DNA from: Symsagittifera roscoffensis
Taxonomy: Eukaryota; Xenacoelomorpha; Acoela; Convolutidae
DNA length: 64,000 nucleotides
NCBI RefSeq assembly: GCF_963678635.1
Contig: NC_087066.1
Coordinates: 38,821,755-38,885,754, forward strand
Reading direction: 5' to 3'
In this document: in pieces, positions 62,401 to 64,000 of the stretch
Layout of the letters: the number at the start of each line of letters is the position of its first letter
Numbering within the stretch: position 1 is the stretch's first letter
Position numbers and translations under genes: made by a program
Notes under the pieces: model-generated
Database searches by the model: none
What the model was told of the DNA's origin: nothing
Seen by the model: only the letters and a program-made list of their open reading frames with translations

Positions 62401-63510
62401 TCGCATCACTTTTGTCTATTTTTAACCCAAAATGAGAAAAACGCGTTTGAAAATTCAAGTTTTGTACGCATAATTAAAATCAGCACTGTAGAAATGCACT
62501 GAACTTAAAAAGAAATGACAAGTCAAACCGCGAAAAATCAAAATTGAGTGTGAACAGATTCTAAGACTTTTTCTGAAAAACAAAAAGAAAAAAATCAGCA
62601 AGACCTATATACGAGTACTCACAACGTTCATTACTCTTAATTAGGTAATTAAACAACAACAGCAATAAACACAAAAGAAGGAGCCCTACCTCCTGTTGTT
62701 AGATCAATTTGTTCTGGCTGCAACTGCATCTGTCTTCGTCTTGTTTCGATTAGCACGTCTCGTATGAAAGTGTTCAACTCGCGAGAATTGAATCGGGCCA
62801 GCTTCTGGCGGCTCTAAACACAACAATCATTTGCAATTTTTTCAGTAACAGATGAGTTACAGTATAATTAGTGTCAAAAACTTAATCGGGTGGCTCTAAA
62901 TTATTCGATAGTTTACATTATTGACGTCATTTTTGGTCTGAATGAAATGACCAATCTTCATTTCATTTCTTTTCAACGCTCTAAACTTCCTTCAATAAGA
63001 ACTCTAAATACACACACAAACCACACATCCCCCCATTGATACAGCGTCGTGAGACTTGTAGTTTTAAAATGCTTCAAGGGCTCGTAATTACATCGATAGA
63101 CAAAACAATTGGGATCTTAAGGTCGCAACGTAATCCTTAAGAATTATTAAGGTCTCAATATTGAAGAATTTATAGTGTCTTAATTTTTCAAATCTAAATA
63201 AAAAATTAAACAAAAGTCGAGCAGATGAAGTTTATTGAAACTTTCTGAAACTTAGCTGTTGAAATGTTTAAATGCTATTACGGTTAAAAACTGACTGTTT
63301 TATTAGATACTAAATCTCCTGATTTTCTAAGGGTTTCACCTGGTTACGGGTGGAAGAGAAGCTAGGGTTGAGGGGCAGGAAAGGCACGATGTTGATGTTG
63401 GGCTGCTCGAAGGGGTCGTTGGAACTGGACACCAGGTATCCATCCACCTCCCGACGCTCCACTTCGTCAAACAGATCAGATACTAGATCACAAAACTGCT
63501 CATCACTCAG
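41238..63510 (-). CDS. Git: GIT-family ARF GTPase-activating adaptor, last six exons (spliced, 5' incomplete)
   Basis: Six minus-strand exons, 63510-63340, 62813-62690, 53662-53391, 48098-47308, 42425-42083 and 41456-41238, join with GT-AG introns and consistent phases (0,1,0,2,0) to 639 codons plus stop. GIT proteins switch off ARF GTPases and scaffold PIX, PAK, FAK and paxillin at focal adhesions, centrosomes and synapses. Seen here: Spa2-homology region (LSDEQFCDLVSDLFDEVERR, VPFLPLNPSFSSTRNQ, QKLARFNSREL), a coiled coil, a long Ser/Thr/Pro linker, and a C-terminal paxillin-binding domain (CSDNIRALVTEFIALF, SSYRLQIECKSAF). The ArfGAP zinc finger and ankyrin repeats are not in the window and should lie beyond 64,000. 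The linker is longer than I recall for vertebrate GIT. Assignment rests on remembered family motifs, not a search. Confidence 0.92.
41457..42082 (-). other. Git: GIT intron e-f with repeat pieces
   Basis: 626-bp intron. It holds a family F fragment (about 41530-41600, TTGCGATACAACGCATGCGC) and family D copy 1 (41644-42031), which ends only 51 bases from the exon e donor. Confidence 0.7.
41644..42031 (+). repeat. Family D repeat, copy 1
   Basis: Full-length-like. It opens with AAAGCCAACAAACAGTTGG and keeps the core AATCACGTTTTTCGTGACC and CTATATAAAGGTCTGAG. The terminal stem-loop is partly eroded. Confidence 0.8.
42083..42425 (-). CDS. Git: GIT exon e: polar/Pro linker and first half of paxillin-binding domain
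   Basis: One base completes an Asn codon with exon d, then 114 codons. Acceptor tttcag|C, donor CAG|gtgaga. It opens with Ser/Asn/Gln runs, then a Pro-rich SPTPLGSPNPTSPPTPNP, then helices EQLTRKIKIMWQACQEQRHD and CSDNIRALVTEFIALF of the FAT-like bundle. Confidence 0.92.
42965..43450. repeat. Family E repeat, copy 1
   Basis: About 480 bp, shared with 59190-59620: CTTGTATCAGGGCAAAGCCC, then CTAAGACGGATTAAAT, ACGCGTTAAAAGCGC and GGCTAGTTAAAAAGTCGAAA. The role is unknown. Confidence 0.75.
44095..44307 (+). repeat. Family D repeat, copy 2 (3' half)
   Basis: Starts at AACTAGAAGTCGATCACG and ends after CCTATTTAAGAGTCTTTTG. The TATA motif is changed to TATTTAA here. Confidence 0.7.
46820..46995 (+). 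repeat. Family D repeat, copy 3 (eroded)
   Basis: Recognisable by AGCCAACGGTTGTCATTT, AATTTGAGCGTGAACC and GTCAATACTTTGTTCATTG. The TATA segment is lost. Confidence 0.5.
47308..48098 (-). CDS. Git: GIT exon d: coiled coil and Ser/Thr/Pro linker
   Basis: 263 codons plus two bases. Acceptor ttttacag|ACA, donor AA|gtgagt. Exon residues 40-84 form a heptad-like coiled coil (LRLALDRIKVLETTNKDLEE, then RMILELVERNHFL), which in GITs mediates dimerisation. The rest is low-complexity and rich in Ser, Thr, Glu and Pro. Near exon residues 240-252 is KPPELPPKGIPPP, a possible SH3 ligand. The exon could begin with its own Met (codon 2), but phase 0 continuity with exon c favours an internal exon. Confidence 0.88.
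48745..49160 (+). repeat. Family D repeat, copy 4
   Basis: Runs from AAAAATAGATGCCCTTAAAG through CTATATAAGAATCTGAACTA. It continues into a tail (AACTGTGTTAACTGACTGC to CACTACACTCCGCTTGTATA) that is also found at 59870-60060. Confidence 0.75.
49233..49586 (-). CDS. FLYWCH-type zinc-finger exon nested in GIT intron
   Basis: 118 codons from ATG 49586 to a strong donor GAA|gtaagtc at 49233. The finger spans about residues 28-76: VVDGYEFYLKRKN, then TTISWNCSKYQSHKCRAVAI, then QQHNHD, giving the W-x-C...C...H-x-H pattern of FLYWCH domains. A Lys/Pro-rich basic tail (RRRKSKKSKPKPKPP) follows. FLYWCH fingers bind DNA and occur in domesticated regulators and in Mutator-like transposases. No acceptor is seen upstream, so this is probably a first coding exon. 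A Met 10 codons in (MIKSEIYF) is an alternative start. Its donor is phase 0, compatible with GIT exon d. The next exon of its own gene is not found. Confidence 0.75.
50265..51570. repeat. 80-90-bp minisatellite in GIT intron
   Basis: About 13 imperfect units share GAACCGATTCRGTCTACGA, TTTCATAGCTTGAATAGC and AGAAAAACTT segments, at roughly 80-90-bp spacing with 15-25% differences by eye. It is split by the MITE at 50422-50644. Confidence 0.85.
50422..50644. mobile_element. G/C-run MITE with perfect 8-bp target duplication
   Basis: 223 bp. It begins GGATCTACTTAACAATCTCC and ends with its inverted repeat ATTGTTAAGTAGATCC. It is flanked on both sides by AAACTTAA, an exact 8-bp target duplication. 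The left end also carries an inverted copy of itself (to 50488), so it folds into a long hairpin with C- and G-runs. A long G-run also lies before the right end. No coding capacity. Confidence 0.9.
51935..52290 (+). repeat. Family D repeat, copy 5 (diverged)
   Basis: Starts AGATGGCCTTAAAGGACTTTG. The middle and TATA segments are strongly changed (ATTTATAAAGTAAATG). Confidence 0.6.
53313..53354. repeat. (ATAC)n microsatellite
   Basis: About ten tetranucleotide units with one ACAC interruption, 37 bases downstream (minus sense) of GIT exon c's donor. Confidence 0.95.
53391..53662 (-). CDS. Git: GIT exon c: acidic start of the linker
   Basis: Two bases complete a Glu codon with exon b, then 90 codons. 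It opens with LLYQEDDYEEPSAF, equivalent to the acidic stretch after the Spa2 region in other GITs. It continues as a His/Asn/Ser-rich polar segment and ends NRFSR. Acceptor ttgtag|AA, donor CGG|gttagt. The 9.0-kb intron upstream is the largest in the window's part of the gene. Confidence 0.85.
54013..54305. mobile_element. hAT-like MITE relic
   Basis: Starts near CAGTAGCGTGCCGAGGGGG. Its interior shares CATCCATTTTTGGCTGACCAA and the GGCGCCTTCGGCGCC-type palindrome area with the 36038/36948 elements. It ends in C-rich CCCCCCACCCCCTAG. Termini are too eroded for a target duplication. Confidence 0.5.
54655..55400 (+). repeat. Family D repeat, copy 6 (interrupted)
   Basis: The 5' half is 54655-54824. 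An unrelated ~310-bp AAGAAAG-starting segment (54825-55135) interrupts it. The 3' half runs to 55400 with CTAGTTAAGAGTCTGAACTG and GACTCTTAG, one of the best terminal stem-loops. Confidence 0.7.
56130..56500 (+). repeat. Family D repeat, copy 7
   Basis: Opens CAGACACCAGTTGAGCCG, like copy 1, and has CTTTATAAGAGTCTTCACTA. The tail carries GCGGCAACTAAGCCGACAAAA, linking it to the 37971 tandem repeat. Confidence 0.8.
56592..56660 (-). other. tRNA-like pol III box pair (degenerate)
   Basis: Minus strand has TGGCTTAGAGGTAGA (A-box-like) and, 25 bases on, GGGTTCGAGTCCC (B-box and T-arm-like). The ends do not pair as an acceptor stem, so a tRNA pseudogene or SINE head is likelier than a tRNA. Confidence 0.35.
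56715..56960 (+). repeat. Family D repeat, copy 8 (core only)
   Basis: Keeps GCTGGGAACTCTGGAAATG and AATCACGTTTTTCATGACC. The downstream TATA part is missing. Confidence 0.65.
57268..57471. other. Overlapping opposed frames, no gene supported
   Basis: 60- and 64-codon frames mirror each other on opposite strands. No splice sites or motifs. Listed to cover 56961-57719, in which I see no gene or named repeat. Confidence 0.4.
57720..57840 (+). repeat. Family D repeat, copy 9 (3' end)
   Basis: Retains ACACCAAGACCTATATAAGG, GTCTCTATTAAATTCATCAA and TTCTTAAAAATGCCGAC. Confidence 0.65.
57955..58055. repeat. Family F repeat
   Basis: GGAGCTTCGAATCACTTGCA, ATACAACGCAAGCGCAGCAT and GCAAGTTAGCGAATAGAAAA. 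A close match lies at 41535-41602. Shorter relatives sit at 44999, 45318 and 63726. Confidence 0.7.
58082..58440 (+). repeat. Family D repeat, copy 10
   Basis: Ends CTATATAGGAGTCTTCACTA then CATTACTCTTAAAAACA and leads with no break into copy 11, showing a head-to-tail pair. Confidence 0.8.
58441..58775 (+). repeat. Family D repeat, copy 11
   Basis: Begins AGCCAACAAACAGTTGGAAA. The core AATAACGTTTTTCGTGACC and CTATATAAGAGACTGAACTA are intact. Confidence 0.8.
58799..58865 (-). other. tRNA-like B-box segment
   Basis: Minus strand GCGTTCGAATCCGTGATC resembles a T-arm, with GTGGTGGTAATGAGC upstream as a weak A box. No acceptor stem. Possibly a SINE head. Confidence 0.3.
59190..59620. repeat. 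Family E repeat, copy 2
   Basis: Parallel to 42965-43450 throughout, with a 35-base deletion after GCGCGAAATAT. A third, shorter relative lies at 60090-60215 (CCCCGTAACTTTAAAA then AAAAATGGCTAGTTGAAAAG). Confidence 0.75.
61450..62645 (+). repeat. Family D repeat, copy 12, split by foldback element
   Basis: 5' half 61450-61773, 3' half 62489-62645 (CTATATACGAGTACTCACAA then CATTACTCTTAATT). The halves rejoin exactly in family order when the 715-bp insert is removed. Confidence 0.82.
61774..62488. mobile_element. Foldback MITE with long inverted arms
   Basis: 715 bp, CAGTGCTGATTTAAATTAT at the left and TAATTAAAATCAGCACTG at the right. Arms of about 280 bp match with interruptions down to the mirrored CACAAGAAGCCTCTTACACA (62030) and TGTGTAAGAGGCTTCTTGTG (62218). 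The flanks TG and TA fit a two-base TA target duplication with one change, pointing to Tc1/mariner-type mobilisation. No transposase. Confidence 0.85.
62690..62813 (-). CDS. Git: GIT exon b: end of Spa2-homology region
   Basis: 41 codons plus one base. Acceptor gtttag|AGC, donor GGAG|gtaggg. It encodes RQKLARFNSRELNTFIRDVL and ETRRRQ, matching the second Spa2 repeat. It is separated from exon a by a 526-bp intron. Confidence 0.93.
63340..63510 (-). CDS. Git: GIT exon a: Spa2-homology repeat
   Basis: 57 codons, phase 0 at both ends. Acceptor tttag|CTG, donor CAG|gtgaaa. It encodes LSDEQFCDLVSDLFDEVERR and ends FLPLNPSFSSTRNQ, the highly conserved segment of the region that binds PIX. Upstream exons are off the right edge. 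Confidence 0.93.
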
Positions 63511-63519
63511 CTAAAACAT

Positions 63520-63720
63520 GGCCAACAGACATTTGGAAAAGATTCAATGAACGCAAGTAAACAAAAGACCGAACTTCTTTGAAAAAATCTCAACTTTCGA
63601 AGTTCCTTTCTGCTGTTCGATTGTGGACTTTACCTTCCTTTTAACAATGGAAATAAACTAAACTTGAAAACAAATCAAAAGTAACACCACGAAAAAGCAA
63701 ATTTGAGCCGAAAAAAAAAC
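63520..63720 (+). repeat. Family D repeat, copy 13 (internally deleted)
   Basis: CAACAGACATTTGGAAAAGA, then a jump to TTCTGCTGTTCGATTGTGGA. It lies immediately upstream (minus sense) of GIT exon a. Confidence 0.7.
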
Positions 63721-63725
63721 TTTCC

Positions 63726-64000
63726 ACAGAGGCGAAGCCGAGCTTCACAAGACTTCCCATGTAAACAAAGAGGCGAAGTTGCACTTCGCATACACAACCA
63801 AAAATGTGAACGTTAACGCAACTGGGAAATATTGAATGAGTAAAAGTTTGAGTCTGCAAAATTATGCACGCCAATTATGAGTCTACATAATTGCTAAGTG
63901 ACGCAAGCCAATTATGACGCTTTAGCAGTACCAGTCAGTTTTGAAAAAAAAAAAAAAAATTTACCAACTAAAATGCCTCAATTTATAGAGCGGAGGCATT
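63726..64000 (-). other. Git: GIT intron upstream of exon a; family F pieces
   Basis: Two GAGGCGAAG-type fragments (63726 and 63771) and an A-run at about 63946-63959. No further exon is seen before the window ends, so the ArfGAP and ankyrin exons lie outside. Confidence 0.55.

Larger units (their letters stand above)
53663..62689 (-). other. Git: GIT intron b-c
   Basis: 9.0-kb intron with seven family D copies, one of them split by a foldback element, family E and F repeats, a hAT-like fragment and tRNA-like boxes. A GC-rich patch lies at about 53831-53950. The stretch 60200-61440 shows no identifiable feature. Confidence 0.65.

Overview
The window is AT-rich invertebrate-type animal nuclear DNA. 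It has GT-AG introns of 0.5-9 kb, spliced genes on the minus strand, Ty3/gypsy retroelements, and many short palindromic transposons and satellites. Nothing fixes the phylum. There are no bacterial-style operons, rRNA or CRISPR arrays.

Layout. (1) 1-267: one partial exon (minus strand) of an unrecognised basic protein, running off the left edge. (2) About 1.0-33.4 kb: a nested, tandemly duplicated retroelement block. Four ~194-198-bp LTRs lie at 7002, 13406, 21646 and 33161. Two decayed gypsy bodies lie between them (gag-pro-RT-RNase H at 13.6-16.7 kb and 27.65-32.8 kb), together with long non-coding modules here called A and B. Module B carries a ~180-bp minisatellite and ends just before an LTR. 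The best reading is an LTR-sharing array of a gypsy element with a very long 3' non-coding region. Copies were shuffled by unequal exchange: a 4.2-kb near-identical pair, a 1406-bp tandem triplication and permuted A/B order. A 200-N gap at 603-802 and the high identity mean that assembly error must be excluded. (3) 33.4-41.2 kb: gene-poor sequence with hAT-like and palindromic non-autonomous elements. (4) 41,238-63,510, minus strand: the last six coding exons (1,920 nt, 639 residues plus stop) of a GIT-family ARF GTPase-activating adaptor. They cover the end of the Spa2-homology (PIX-binding) region, the coiled coil, a long Ser/Thr/Pro linker and the C-terminal paxillin-binding domain. All five intron phases match. 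The ArfGAP zinc finger and ankyrin repeats must lie beyond base 64,000.

The GIT introns hold a separate FLYWCH zinc-finger exon (49.2-49.6 kb). They also hold an 80-90-bp minisatellite, a G-rich MITE with a perfect 8-bp target duplication, and a 715-bp foldback element. A dispersed repeat (family D here) occurs thirteen times, always in the same orientation. It contains short stem-loops and a TATATAAG motif.

The host genes do not form a pathway together. The retroelement genes would have formed one gag-pol unit, but every reading frame is broken. The most testable unusual items are the LTR-sharing array with its non-coding 3' cargo, the ~0.5-kb-arm inverted duplication inside the second gypsy copy, the one-orientation D repeats, and the phase-compatible FLYWCH exon nested in GIT.
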